Shown one piece after another: positions 46,001 to 55,300 of a stretch of 64,000 nucleotides of DNA (within the stretch, counting starts at the first letter, position 1; each line of letters opens with the position of its first letter). The notes under the pieces were generated by a model. That model ran no database searches and had not been told where the DNA came from. It was given only the letters and a program-made list of their open reading frames with translations. The position numbers were made by a program, and so were the translations under genes. The DNA comes from Chitinophagales bacterium (GTDB lineage Bacteria; Bacteroidota; Bacteroidia; Chitinophagales; Chitinophagaceae), in contig JAFLBJ010000002.1 in NCBI GenBank assembly GCA_017303415.1, positions 250,001-314,000 on the forward strand, given 5' to 3'.

Positions 46001-46225
46001 GATTTGCACAGACTGGAGACAGCATATAACAATTGGTTTTTATTGAATAAAATTTATAAACCAACGGTATTGGAGTTGAATAACCTCCATACGGCGTTGG
46101 TGGAATTGATCAAGACACTGAATACAATGACCAATGTGTACCCGCAAGGGCATTTACATGATTGTGATAACCCAAGTACCGATAACCCGGTGATCCTGGG
46201 GCAAACCATTTTAGGAACATTTTAA
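43001..46225 (+). CDS. Baseplate wedge protein, Pvc12/Afp12-like
   Basis: A 1074-aa partner of the Pvc11-like protein. The N-terminus (LTQDYEALRRLGVQYIEQ, then SDYNYHDPGITAEEILCYA and LTDLSYRT) is the signature of Bacteroidota eCIS baseplate proteins. The C-terminal region includes MHIIEHILLRPLP, and SFRISVILPYWTQRF with FRQFAEDTIHRETPAHI, also typical. Between them lie lineage-specific segments with two similar beta modules (SWMVLNKFMVV, about 780-880). It overlaps the Pvc11-like gene by 4 nt; the next gene begins after 10 nt. Confidence 0.85.
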   Translation: MSNEVTILKGKPRPLTQDYEALRRLGVQYIEQFSHSVWSDYNYHDPGITAEEILCYALTDLSYRTALPMEDLLARVTGDTTKDFFTAREILPCNAVTFDDLRKKIIDIKGVENAWVAPYSDPPCADPKAHPAFFIRCNNNPRSIDLRPDIANGFEARNIDGLYEFQLLLEEDPVLGDLNILSVDWEMRDPVTGVRIALVRFIFPLDLVKTYPVLPGDTDIDKLVNGNINDFTVPVFDALNNVFDLTLHLNTGNVVIPQVAYQIRPYHTTQSMSDLETTLEGYISSLLPATKQEIIARIFSRLQQKVIKANGIINEVYCMYQRIRNLSEDVFKIGVVASQEIAICTDIETEPGADLEDILGRVYFLIDTFFTPPMRFYLLGELLDKGYSVEKIFEGPLLRHGFLREEDLLKSVLFTEVHVSDLYNLIMSIEGVKAIRYLQVTNYLNGIPLTEGEYWKIVLNGSFHLNLDRLRSKITFFKGKMPITADKQVAERIYQDLKSTLSKPRIDLGLKIPNDLAAPVGQYYQLDEYYSIQNDFPAVYGVNKDGIPAEADQEHRSRIKQFKAYLLFFDQLLANYLVQLRECKNLFAVGNLSNETYFYQPVYDAPGSDPEDLNFPDTGPILVDFNMPPNADIDDPESYKVAWTAFVANLANGYRNKMNELIHPPEEEPFERRNRFLDHLLGRFSESFADYAVMMYKFTGNQFESAEKKTAEEIANDKQAFLSNYHVLSYNRGKGQYVKCCPTGNCNVPIPFPANPVPDDFLEYDKYSIPLPGNPTGLHKRASLMLGMSITDNSWMVLNKFMVVPQAGQFKFVFQYDPGHTLSSTVLYATEQEAFAAMETLVEIITKEDMDPVNWIYFQILPFGGGFRFAVRPTTASPVFAVSAPVYPSVQAAKNAFPVLKASLLAEGMHIIEHILLRPLPVAKNIPAADLDSGFFPLCNSLNPDCECPDPDYYSFRISVILPYWTQRFRNMDFRQFAEDTIHRETPAHILPKFCWVSMYDLHRLETAYNNWFLLNKIYKPTVLELNNLHTALVELIKTLNTMTNVYPQGHLHDCDNPSTDNPVILGQTILGTF

Positions 46226-46235
46226 ATAACATGAT

Positions 46236-49200
46236 ATGGCATTCAAACTCCTGAACCCCGTACACACGACAATGCCTTTCTTCCAGCCCAACCAGGTATT
46301 GACCTATCAACACCTGAATGATATGGCTGATTTCCTGTTTCAGCAGGAGCGGTATACCCGGAATAAACTAATAGGCACCGGTATCGTGTGTGGTCTCAGT
46401 TTTGACTGGAATACACTTGGGGTAAATGCCGAGGTCGTTATTCAGGAAGGCTGTGCCATCACCTCCGCCGGGTATTTAATGGTTTATACCCGTCCCGTAG
46501 AGAATAATGCCGTTGTCACCTATACACACCGTCGAAACTATACCGGACTTGACCAGTATATCCCTTTTAATGACCCCTCAGTACTTACCAATGAGACCAT
46601 CTATGAGTTGATCACATTGGGACAGTTCAATGCAGAAGCTGTTGCTCCCAAAAGCCAGCTGCTCGAAGCCGATCGGGTCAACCGCGTCCTGATATTATTG
46701 TATGAGATCGATCCGAAGGATACGGCAAAATGCCTGGATGAAAATTGTGACGACAAAGGGAAGACCTACATTTTTACACCCAGACCTTTGCTGGTCCCGA
46801 TCAGTGTAATCAATAGTATCCTGGATGCCAATTCAACAAAAACATTTCACACAGAAGCGGGCAGGGGCTGGAAAGGAATCAATAGCAAATTGCAGGGCCC
46901 TCCTGCCAATCTGCTCACGGTACCAAATCTGTTTAGCAACGGATTTCTGCAGACCATTACGACGGCTGCGCAAATGAAACAACTGGTGACAAACAAGATC
47001 ACCAATGCGTATTTGGACGGTGTAGGCCAAACGATCGATGCGCTGGTGAATGCCTTCCCCTGGGTATTCAGTACCCAGATGGCGAGTATGACGACTGACC
47101 ATCCCTGGTTAACCGCCCCTCCGGCCTCGAATATCGGCAACCGGTTTGCTACGCTGGCCAAAGCCTTTCGGAACAATGCGGCTTTTGACAATTATATTCA
47201 ATACCTCTACGATTATTCCCGAGATGTGGCAGATGCCTATAACGATCTTTATCAAAAAACGACCGATCTCATTGGCGAGTGTGGCGGAAATGAATATCAG
47301 CATCCATTTCATATCATGCTCGGAAAAGCGCAGAACAATGACGATAGCAAGAAATGGTATAGTGAAAATAAATACCTGAACCCGGCTCCGCAGGGATTCA
47401 GGTACCGTCATTATTTTGTTCCCTCACCGGTTATGGATACCCAGTTCATGTTGTATGAAGAGGTACAGCAACTCTTACTGCGCCTGACCAGAATGATCGA
47501 TACGTTTACGGTCAACCCGCAGGAAACATTTATCAAAGTCAGTCCCAGTAAGGATTATGAAAACCCGATCGAGGTAAGGGCCCTGCCTTATTATTATCGA
47601 AAGGCAGATGCGGCAGGCGTACGGGCGGTATGGAATTATGGTTCCACCCGCCGTAACAAGATACTTCAACACAAAGGATATCAGTTGGTGTCAGATAATG
47701 CGGCAGGTCAGGATGAATTGCTGGCACTGGATGGACGGGCAACTGATTTCTACCGGATCGAAGGCCACATGAATACCAATGTGGATGCGGCTACCTTATT
47801 TCTGGATAACCTGAGAAATCAGCTCAATCTTCCTTTCAATATTGCTTCCGCATCGGTACAGACCGGATCGAATACCAAAGTGGTCAGTTGCCACTTCCCT
47901 GATCTGGATGAAGACTTTAATTATTACCGTGACCGTGTACTCGGATACATGCGGGAATACCTTATCATCCTGGAACCCTTCGCCATTCCTTTATTTCAAA
48001 ACATTATTTCCCATATCAAGGACATGATGTCTTTATTATTGGAAGTAAGATGCCTGAAGGATTTTGACTACGATAAATACAAATTGCTTTATGCACAGAT
48101 CTACATGGAATGGGTTAAAGCCTTGGGTAACGAATGGCAGAATAACCCGGGTGACGCCAATCAGGGTTTTAATCAAACCCAGAACCTGCTGAACATCATT
48201 TTCTTTTGCCCAATATACCGCATCTGGTATTCCTATCTCTACCGCACCGGTATTCTGACAGAAACCGAGTTGGAAGGAGTACAGGAATTAGCCAAGAAAG
48301 TAACAGGTTGGGAGCACCTGGCCGGGGTTCGAAGAGGGGAAACATTCCTGATGGTGTACGATGCCAATCAAAACAAACAGATCATCGCCGATTTCAACTT
48401 GCCTGATCTTGACCATTGCTCCTGTGGCTGTAAGACAAATCCCTGCGACAATAAAACCCGATCACTGGTTCCGCCTTTGGAAAAACCAGTCATCATGGTT
48501 GTCGACCTGGCGAATACCAATACCTCAGGTCGCGACCTGGCGTATTGGGTACAAAATAAGGCGGTCTTTCGCATGGAACTGGATAGTATGGGATTCTATA
48601 AGGGAGATTCCATGATTGATCAGGATTTTTTAATAAGTTTTGATTCCCAGGGACAGAATCCAGTGCCTTATTTAAAAGGGGCATGGGTAAGTAATCTTGC
48701 TGAAGGCCATTATTTTCAGGTTGATTTGAATCCCAAAGACCCAAATGTCAAACCAGGGGTTTATCTGTTCTATTATTTTCTCAAAGGAAATTTTGCTTCG
48801 AATTTTGTAAAAGGCATCCTTCTCCTGGTCATTAAAGGAAAAATATCCGCCAACGGATCGTATAATATCAACATTGCTGTTGGTACCAAGGCAAAAGTAT
48901 ATTACCCATATGCAACAGCTGACTATAAAGGCGAGGAAGTGAAACTTTCCTTCACGGAGGATTATACCATTAGAACAGTACAGGGTCAACAGGCACAGGT
49001 GTATACAACTCCACTGGGCAATCAGGTGGCATTACTGACGGATAAGAAAAAGCAGATGGTGTTCTATGTCAATAGAGCCCGCACACCCGAACTCACCGAG
49101 ATACCCTACCTCATGACAGCCAAGGGGAATTCCATACCCGGGACATTGATATTGAATGTCTATGACAAAGATGACGCTCCGGCAGATACCACGGTCAAGG

Positions 49201-49511
49201 GAACCATACTCGATGAAAAAGGTAAACCGGTTTCAGAAGCAACCGTACGGCTGGGTGAAAAAGAAGTATATACGGACGAGAAGGGAAATTACTCCATAAA
49301 GGGCGCAAAGGCAGGCACAGCCATTGAAGTAGAGATGGATGGGTACAAGACCAAACGCGTACAGGCCAATAGCAAGATGGAAGGACAGATCCAACTGGAG
49401 AAGGAGAAAACCGAATCAGCCGAGAATTCCCTCCTGGATTCGGCGCCCTTATTAAAAGAATGGATCAGCAAAGTGGATATCTCTGCATTGATTAAGGTGT
49501 TCAACCCATGA
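46236..49511 (+). CDS. eCIS-associated protein of unknown function with C-terminal carboxypeptidase-regulatory-like domain
   Basis: A 1091-aa protein whose main part I cannot assign to a family. The N-terminus (FFQPNQVLTYQHLNDMADFL, then RNKLIGTGIVCGLSF) resembles a module seen in several eCIS loci near the baseplate genes. The middle (about 100-690) is mostly helical, with VRRGETFLMVYDANQN near its end and a Cys-rich knot (HCSCGCKTNPC, about 727-737). The C-terminal residues about 985-1055 form a carboxypeptidase regulatory-like/CNA-B-like beta domain (VKGTILDEKGKPVSEATV, TDEKGNYSI). Position suggests a baseplate-attached or receptor-contacting part, taking the place of the missing fibre; this is inference. 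It overlaps the tape-measure gene by 4 nt. Confidence 0.65.
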   Translation: MAFKLLNPVHTTMPFFQPNQVLTYQHLNDMADFLFQQERYTRNKLIGTGIVCGLSFDWNTLGVNAEVVIQEGCAITSAGYLMVYTRPVENNAVVTYTHRRNYTGLDQYIPFNDPSVLTNETIYELITLGQFNAEAVAPKSQLLEADRVNRVLILLYEIDPKDTAKCLDENCDDKGKTYIFTPRPLLVPISVINSILDANSTKTFHTEAGRGWKGINSKLQGPPANLLTVPNLFSNGFLQTITTAAQMKQLVTNKITNAYLDGVGQTIDALVNAFPWVFSTQMASMTTDHPWLTAPPASNIGNRFATLAKAFRNNAAFDNYIQYLYDYSRDVADAYNDLYQKTTDLIGECGGNEYQHPFHIMLGKAQNNDDSKKWYSENKYLNPAPQGFRYRHYFVPSPVMDTQFMLYEEVQQLLLRLTRMIDTFTVNPQETFIKVSPSKDYENPIEVRALPYYYRKADAAGVRAVWNYGSTRRNKILQHKGYQLVSDNAAGQDELLALDGRATDFYRIEGHMNTNVDAATLFLDNLRNQLNLPFNIASASVQTGSNTKVVSCHFPDLDEDFNYYRDRVLGYMREYLIILEPFAIPLFQNIISHIKDMMSLLLEVRCLKDFDYDKYKLLYAQIYMEWVKALGNEWQNNPGDANQGFNQTQNLLNIIFFCPIYRIWYSYLYRTGILTETELEGVQELAKKVTGWEHLAGVRRGETFLMVYDANQNKQIIADFNLPDLDHCSCGCKTNPCDNKTRSLVPPLEKPVIMVVDLANTNTSGRDLAYWVQNKAVFRMELDSMGFYKGDSMIDQDFLISFDSQGQNPVPYLKGAWVSNLAEGHYFQVDLNPKDPNVKPGVYLFYYFLKGNFASNFVKGILLLVIKGKISANGSYNINIAVGTKAKVYYPYATADYKGEEVKLSFTEDYTIRTVQGQQAQVYTTPLGNQVALLTDKKKQMVFYVNRARTPELTEIPYLMTAKGNSIPGTLILNVYDKDDAPADTTVKGTILDEKGKPVSEATVRLGEKEVYTDEKGNYSIKGAKAGTAIEVEMDGYKTKRVQANSKMEGQIQLEKEKTESAENSLLDSAPLLKEWISKVDISALIKVFNP

Positions 49512-51022
49512 ATGAATACGCACATAAAATAAGAACGGTGCTTTTTGATGCACAGGTGCCAGACGAGGAAACGGCCGGGCAATGGACAAGTGTTGTCAGG
49601 AATTTGGATATAGACAGGTTTATGGACAAGACCCTTAAACCCTTTCAGGAAAATGGGCAGCGTTGGGTGATCGACAGATTGGAGATCGACCTGGGATGGA
49701 TCGATATTGAGCAGACAGATTGGATAGACCGATTAAAGGAATCCATTCAGGAAGAATTAAATCAGCAACAGGTCAGCCAACCCCTGGCTAATTATTCACG
49801 GCATGATGATCTTATTAAAAGTGCCCGGGAAAATGGAAAGTTGGATCAGAAACTGGACCGGGCGATTTATTGGGACCTGATCCGGGAATGTCTGATAACA
49901 GGGGTATTGCCCTGGCAAGGTGATATCAGCCTTCCGTTGACGGAGTGGCTGTGGAAGGAATGGAAGGAGAACAGGTTGGACACCCTGGCTCGGTTGCAGG
50001 AGGTCGTTGCCAAAAATCCGCAAGCGCTTGCCCGGTTGTTAAGTTGGATCCGCCAGACCGATCCCGAAAAACAGGAATCATTACTTACGAAGGATCCACT
50101 GGAAAGATCGCTGTACCGACAGTTTTTTCAATGGATCATTCTAGTAAATCCAATATGGAGACAATCGGCTTTCCGTTTGGATTTCTTTACACAGGTATGG
50201 AAGACATTGTTAATGTACCCTCTCAGTAAAGAAGAACGGTGGACCAAACTTCTGGACTGGGTGTCCGAAATAACTTATTCCAACCGATTGGAAAATCCAC
50301 CCTCACCGGGACGACTCAATAGTGAATTTTCAGCGAAGATTCCACCTGCTTTTTCTTTTATACTTGACTGGCAGGAAAGGTTTCTGGAGCGTTGGTCAAA
50401 CGAAAATTTGATTCCAGGGCAACACGCTCATTCTGTTAAGGATTTGCCGGATGCTAAAAAAAGTCAGCGGGACGTATTGACAGCACAAGAGGAGGTGTTG
50501 GGGAAAGAAACCCTGTTTATTTCCAATGCCGGTATTGTGCTGTTAAATGCCGGTTTGATCAAAAAGTATTTGGTGAAGAACGGATGGGTGAGGGATTCTG
50601 AATTTATCAATGAAAGGGCGAGAGAGAAAGCGATATGGTGGATGGAGTACCTGGTTTTTGGGGAACAGAAAAGAGAAGAATACCACCTCGCACTGAATAA
50701 AATAATGTGCGGACTTGATCCTGCTGAACTTTTGGAACATGGCCCGGGTCTTTTGACCAAAAGAGAAAAACAATTGGCAAATACTTTCCTGAAAGAGATC
50801 CTTTCTCATTGGTCGGCTTTAAAAAGTACAAAGGTGGAGTCCCTGCGGGAAAGTTTTGTTCAGCGTTCCGGCAGGCTCACCAAGGAAGGCGGTAGTTGGC
50901 AATTACATGTGGCAGCGAAAGCGTATGATATATTGATCGAACAGATTCCCTGGAGCTTTTCCATCATCAAGCTTCCATGGATGAAAAACCCCCTTTTTAC
51001 ACAATGGCAAACCCGAATTTAA
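49508..51022 (+). CDS. Contractile injection system tape-measure protein (Pvc14/Afp14-like)
   Basis: A 504-aa protein whose N-terminal domain (HKIRTVLFDAQVPDEET, then RWVIDRLEIDLGWID) matches the eCIS tape-measure family. These proteins set tube length and occupy the lumen during assembly. The rest is largely helical with many Trp/Lys/Glu. Conserved late elements include ISNAGIVLLNAGL (about 337) and GRLTKEGGSWQLHV followed by IPWSFSIIKLPWM near the C-terminus. The 3' end overlaps the AAA+ gene by 19 nt if that gene starts at 51004. Confidence 0.9.
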   Translation: MNEYAHKIRTVLFDAQVPDEETAGQWTSVVRNLDIDRFMDKTLKPFQENGQRWVIDRLEIDLGWIDIEQTDWIDRLKESIQEELNQQQVSQPLANYSRHDDLIKSARENGKLDQKLDRAIYWDLIRECLITGVLPWQGDISLPLTEWLWKEWKENRLDTLARLQEVVAKNPQALARLLSWIRQTDPEKQESLLTKDPLERSLYRQFFQWIILVNPIWRQSAFRLDFFTQVWKTLLMYPLSKEERWTKLLDWVSEITYSNRLENPPSPGRLNSEFSAKIPPAFSFILDWQERFLERWSNENLIPGQHAHSVKDLPDAKKSQRDVLTAQEEVLGKETLFISNAGIVLLNAGLIKKYLVKNGWVRDSEFINERAREKAIWWMEYLVFGEQKREEYHLALNKIMCGLDPAELLEHGPGLLTKREKQLANTFLKEILSHWSALKSTKVESLRESFVQRSGRLTKEGGSWQLHVAAKAYDILIEQIPWSFSIIKLPWMKNPLFTQWQTRI

Positions 51023-52362
51023 AACGTAATGCCGAAGACCTTGGACGTGAACTCCAGTGGCTCGAAGAGTTGCTGGAGAAACGTCTTCGCTGGCACCTGG
51101 AAAAAAAGAAAGGTGATTGGAAACTCACGCCCCCATCTTTACGTGGATCCAGGTCTGTTTATGCAGCGTATGTAAACGGGTATAAACTGGATGCCGCCGA
51201 AAGGGTTGTTTTGTTGCTGGGGTTGCTGCCAGCTATACACCCTTTCCTGATTGAAAGGACATTGCAACAATTCCAATTAACCAACACACAGATCCCGGAG
51301 GTGGGGGGAGTGAGAGGAACCCATCATGGAGGATTGATACCTACAGGAGAGACCGCATTGTTCCTGCTCGCCGGAAATAACCTGGAGCGAAGGATACAAG
51401 TAAGCCTGCTGTTCTCACCCAAACATGCTTTTCATGTACATGGAATATTGAAACTGGATGAAGTGTCTCCCCTGGAACCTGAATGGAGCGGTGCGATTCA
51501 CCTGTCCCGGGATGTGATGACAAATCTTACCTCAGGCACACACTATTATCCTCCCTTCAACAGCAGTTTCCCAGCCAGACTGATCACAACGCCGTATCAA
51601 CCGGGCCAATTGGTGATCCATCGCGAAACGGCTGAAGGTCTTGACGAGGTCAGACTTTGGTTGAAACATAAGGATCATTTATTGAAGAAATGGCATTTTG
51701 ATACCAAGATCAATGAAGGGCATAAATGTCTTTTCTATGGCCCGCCAGGAACAGGTAAGTCATTGGCGGCTGCCTTATTGGGCAAGGAACAAGGACTACC
51801 GGTTTACCGGATCGATCTCTCCATGGTAATTTCCAAATACATTGGGGAGACGGAGAAAAACATCTCCCATATTTTCGACCTGGCCCAAAATAAAAACTGG
51901 ATCCTGTTTTTTGATGAAGCCGATGCCTTGTTTGGCAAGCGATCGGTAACACAAACCGCACAGGACAGGTTTGCCAACCAGGAAGTATCCTACCTGTTGA
52001 TGCGCATGGAGGAATACAATGGACTGGCCATACTCGCCACCAATTTTAAAAGAAATATTGATAATGCCTTCCTGCGCCGCTTCAATAGCGTTGTACCCTT
52101 CCTTGCCCCCGGCACAGAAGAACGGTTGCGCCTTTGGAAGCAAAGCTTTTCAGCACAAACGATCAGAGACAAATCTGTGTTACTGGAAAACATCGCCCGT
52201 GACTTTTCGCTCAATGGCGCAAATATCATGAATGTCGTTCGGTACGCATCGATCATGGCATTGAAGAATGGAGGGAATATCATTACGCAAGGATATATCA
52301 TGGATGGTATTCGCAGGGAGCTGGCAAAGGAACAAGCCATGGCTTCTGAGATGGCAAACTAA
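51004..52362 (+). CDS. AAA+ ATPase of the eCIS (Pvc15/Afp15-like)
   Basis: A 452-aa ATPase with an N-terminal domain (about 1-190) specific to eCIS ATPases and a C-terminal AAA+ module: Walker A GPPGTGKS (about 246-253), Walker B WILFFDEADALFG (about 299-311), sensor ILATNFKRNI and an Arg finger in FLRRFN. In PVC/AFP this protein is required for assembly or cargo loading but is not part of the particle. The start at 51004 (MANPNLKRNAEDL) matches the family and lies inside the end of the tape-measure gene; 50977 is also possible. Confidence 0.92.
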   Translation: MANPNLKRNAEDLGRELQWLEELLEKRLRWHLEKKKGDWKLTPPSLRGSRSVYAAYVNGYKLDAAERVVLLLGLLPAIHPFLIERTLQQFQLTNTQIPEVGGVRGTHHGGLIPTGETALFLLAGNNLERRIQVSLLFSPKHAFHVHGILKLDEVSPLEPEWSGAIHLSRDVMTNLTSGTHYYPPFNSSFPARLITTPYQPGQLVIHRETAEGLDEVRLWLKHKDHLLKKWHFDTKINEGHKCLFYGPPGTGKSLAAALLGKEQGLPVYRIDLSMVISKYIGETEKNISHIFDLAQNKNWILFFDEADALFGKRSVTQTAQDRFANQEVSYLLMRMEEYNGLAILATNFKRNIDNAFLRRFNSVVPFLAPGTEERLRLWKQSFSAQTIRDKSVLLENIARDFSLNGANIMNVVRYASIMALKNGGNIITQGYIMDGIRRELAKEQAMASEMAN

Positions 52363-52376
52363 TTAAAAATGAGTGT

Positions 52377-55300
52377 ATGGGGTTTATAGGACAATCCAAA
52401 TCAGGCTCGGCTTCCAAGACAAGCCCGTTTAATCAGGGCGGCGGCCTGCCTGTTCAAACCAAGTTGAGTGTTAGTAAAGCTTCTGATCCCGCAGAGAAGG
52501 AAGCGGATACCGTTGCCAAAAAAGTGGTCGACGATCAAAAGGATAAAAAGTCTGCCGCAAAGAAAGATGACAAAAAAGAAGTGGCCAAGGCTCCTGAGCC
52601 AATGACCGAACCGAATACAGAGCCAAAGAAGGAAGGAGTGAAGACCAAAAAGGATAATGAGAAAGATCAGGTTAATAAAGCAGAAGACAAAAAAGAAGAT
52701 GTAAAGAAAAAAGGCGATGAGAAGGAAATGAAGAAGAAGGGGGAAGAAAAGGAGGTAAAGAAGAAGGGAGAAGAAAAAGAAATGAAGAAGAAGGGAGAAG
52801 AAAAAGAAATGAAGAAGAAGGGTGAAGAGAAGGAAGTAAAGAAGAAAGGAGGAGAGGAAAAAGAAGTCAGGAAAAAAGGGGAGGAGAAAGAAGTGAAAAA
52901 GAAAGGGCAGGGTGAGGAAAAGGAAGTGAAGAAAAAGGGAGAGGAGAAAGAAGTGAAGAAGAAAGGGGAAGAAAAGGAAGTAAAGAAAAAGGGAGAGGAA
53001 AAGGAGAAGCCTAAAGTTGCCAAAAAAGGGGCCGGTGGAGAAGATAAAAAAGACGCGGTAGCAAAAAAGGATGAGAATAACAAGGAGAAAAAGCCGGTAG
53101 ATAAAGAGAAAGATACCAGTGTCAAGCCCCGTTCATTGAACAAAAAAGAGGATGGGAAAAAGGAACCCAGCCAGGTCCAGCAAAAACCAAATTTCTCCAA
53201 TGCGCAAAGGGCAGAAAATGACAAGGGGCAGGGGCCAGAGGCCGGTGGCGATGAAATGGCGGACGAGGCTAAGTTAAATGCCATTGAACAAAAGATCAAT
53301 GCCAAAAGGGGCTCAGGCCGGCCGTTGGAACCCCATCTCATGAGTCAGATGAATGATTCATTTGGGTATGATTTTTCGGAGGTTAAGATACATGCTGATA
53401 AAGAGGCGGCAGAACTCTGCGCCTCGCTCAATGCGCAGGCTTTTGCAATAGGGAATGATGTTTTCTTCAATGAAGGAAAATATGATCCGGATAGTGATAG
53501 TGGAAAAGAACTGCTCGCCCATGAACTGACCCACGTAGTGCAACAGAGAGATCAGGTGCAGCGGGCCAAGGTTCAGCGGAAGGACCCTCCTGGGAAAAAG
53601 GGCGGTAGTGGTAGCAAAGGCAGAATAGAAGGGAAGGAGATCATTCTGCCTTCACTCGAAGTGCCTCAATTCAAAGCACGAAACAAAGGGAAGTACGGGT
53701 CCAGTATTAAGCGAAAGTTTCCATATAGCAGAAAAGCGGCTGAAGGATCCAAGGGGCAAACAGCCATCTGGACGAGTGACCCCAAGATCAGCGAGGGAGT
53801 AAAGAAGGGGGTGGAAAGCCTTAAGAAGAAAGCGGGAAAAAAGAATGACAGTCCGGATGTGTATTTCCTGAAGTGGAAGGAAATAAAACTTTTTGGAACG
53901 GAACAAACACTGATTGAAAACAGCAAGCGACCCCTATGGAATGCTTCAGGTGCCGTGTCGGCTTTTGATGTGGACCATATTGTGGAGCTTCAGTTGGTGG
54001 GTGGAGAGAATACGATTGATAATATGGAATTGGTGAACTTTTCAGGTAACCGAAGTTCGGGTTCACTTATTGCAGGCAATATCGAAAAAGGGGTGCAGGA
54101 ATTCATTACTGATACCAATCAGTCCTTCAGCCTGGATCATGCATTTACCAATTATCAGATCAGTTTTGAGAATATCTCATTTACGGGTAAGACAGAGAAA
54201 AGCACAAAAGGAGGAGGTAAGGATGGTTTCTGGTCCAGGGATCAGATTGAAGGTGGGGAGCATCTGGAGAATTTCACCAAAATGTCGGAGAAAGAAATTG
54301 AACAGCTTTCGGGAACGGATAAAAATCCCGTGGCCTACACCTCTCCAGCCGGTGGTGCCCGAATGGATAATCAAAGTCTGAATCGTATGCCTGGATTCTC
54401 CGGATCCATTGTGTTGGATAAGAGTGGAGATCGTGTAGGCTATATTCAGGGAAAATTCGAACTGAATAAAAAGTTATTTGAACCGCTCGATAATATTAAG
54501 ATCAATCTTTTTCAGATGCCGGGCGTAGACTTTGGGGGGCATATGAAAAGAAGGACCCGGGGAGATGACTTGGAGACAGTCTTATCCAACCTGAAATTAA
54601 AAGGGATGAGTCCGATTGAGATCGAATCGGCAGAATTGGTTCCTGGTAAGGGTATTGTCGCTAAAGGCAAGATCATACCTACGGTAGGAATATTAGGTAA
54701 GGATGGACTTGATATCTCGATCATTGGACAGGATGTAGAGATCTCCAAAACATTTTATGCAGGCGATATAACGGTGCCGCCACCGTTTAAGATCAACGAT
54801 GCCAGTCTGACCATTTTTGCCGGAACAGCAGGTATCGGAGTTAGAGGTGATGTAAATTTTGAGATCGTTAATGTAGGAAAGGGCACTATCAGTGGAGAAG
54901 GCAAATCATCGGGTGTTTTTGCAATCAAAGGGAACTTTGAATTTGATAAAAAAATATTTGATAAGGCTTCAGTTGATGTGTCTTATGTGCATGGGGCAGA
55001 TGGAAGTGATAAATGGGAAATAAAAGGAAATATTCAAATACCCAAAGGAAAGATAAAAGGTGTAAAAAAGGCTGAGATCACGGTGGGGTACGATGGAACC
55101 ACGCTTTCCGCTTCAGGTACAGCAGAATTTGATATTCCGGGTATTAAGTCGGGTAAACTGGATGTGGTGTATGGGCAGGATCAGCTTCAGATCAATGGAG
55201 AAGTGGATCTCAAGCATCAATTGATCAAAAGTGGTAAGATCAAGGCCAGCGTAAATAAAACAGGTGAAGAATATAAAGTGGCCTTGTCGGGAAATGTGCA

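Noticed and set aside
52667-53341. Long minus-strand open frame of Ser/Phe repeats
   Set aside because: It is the exact antisense of the Lys/Glu repeat tract in the cargo gene; the composition results from the purine-rich tandem repeat and it has no start signals or known domain.
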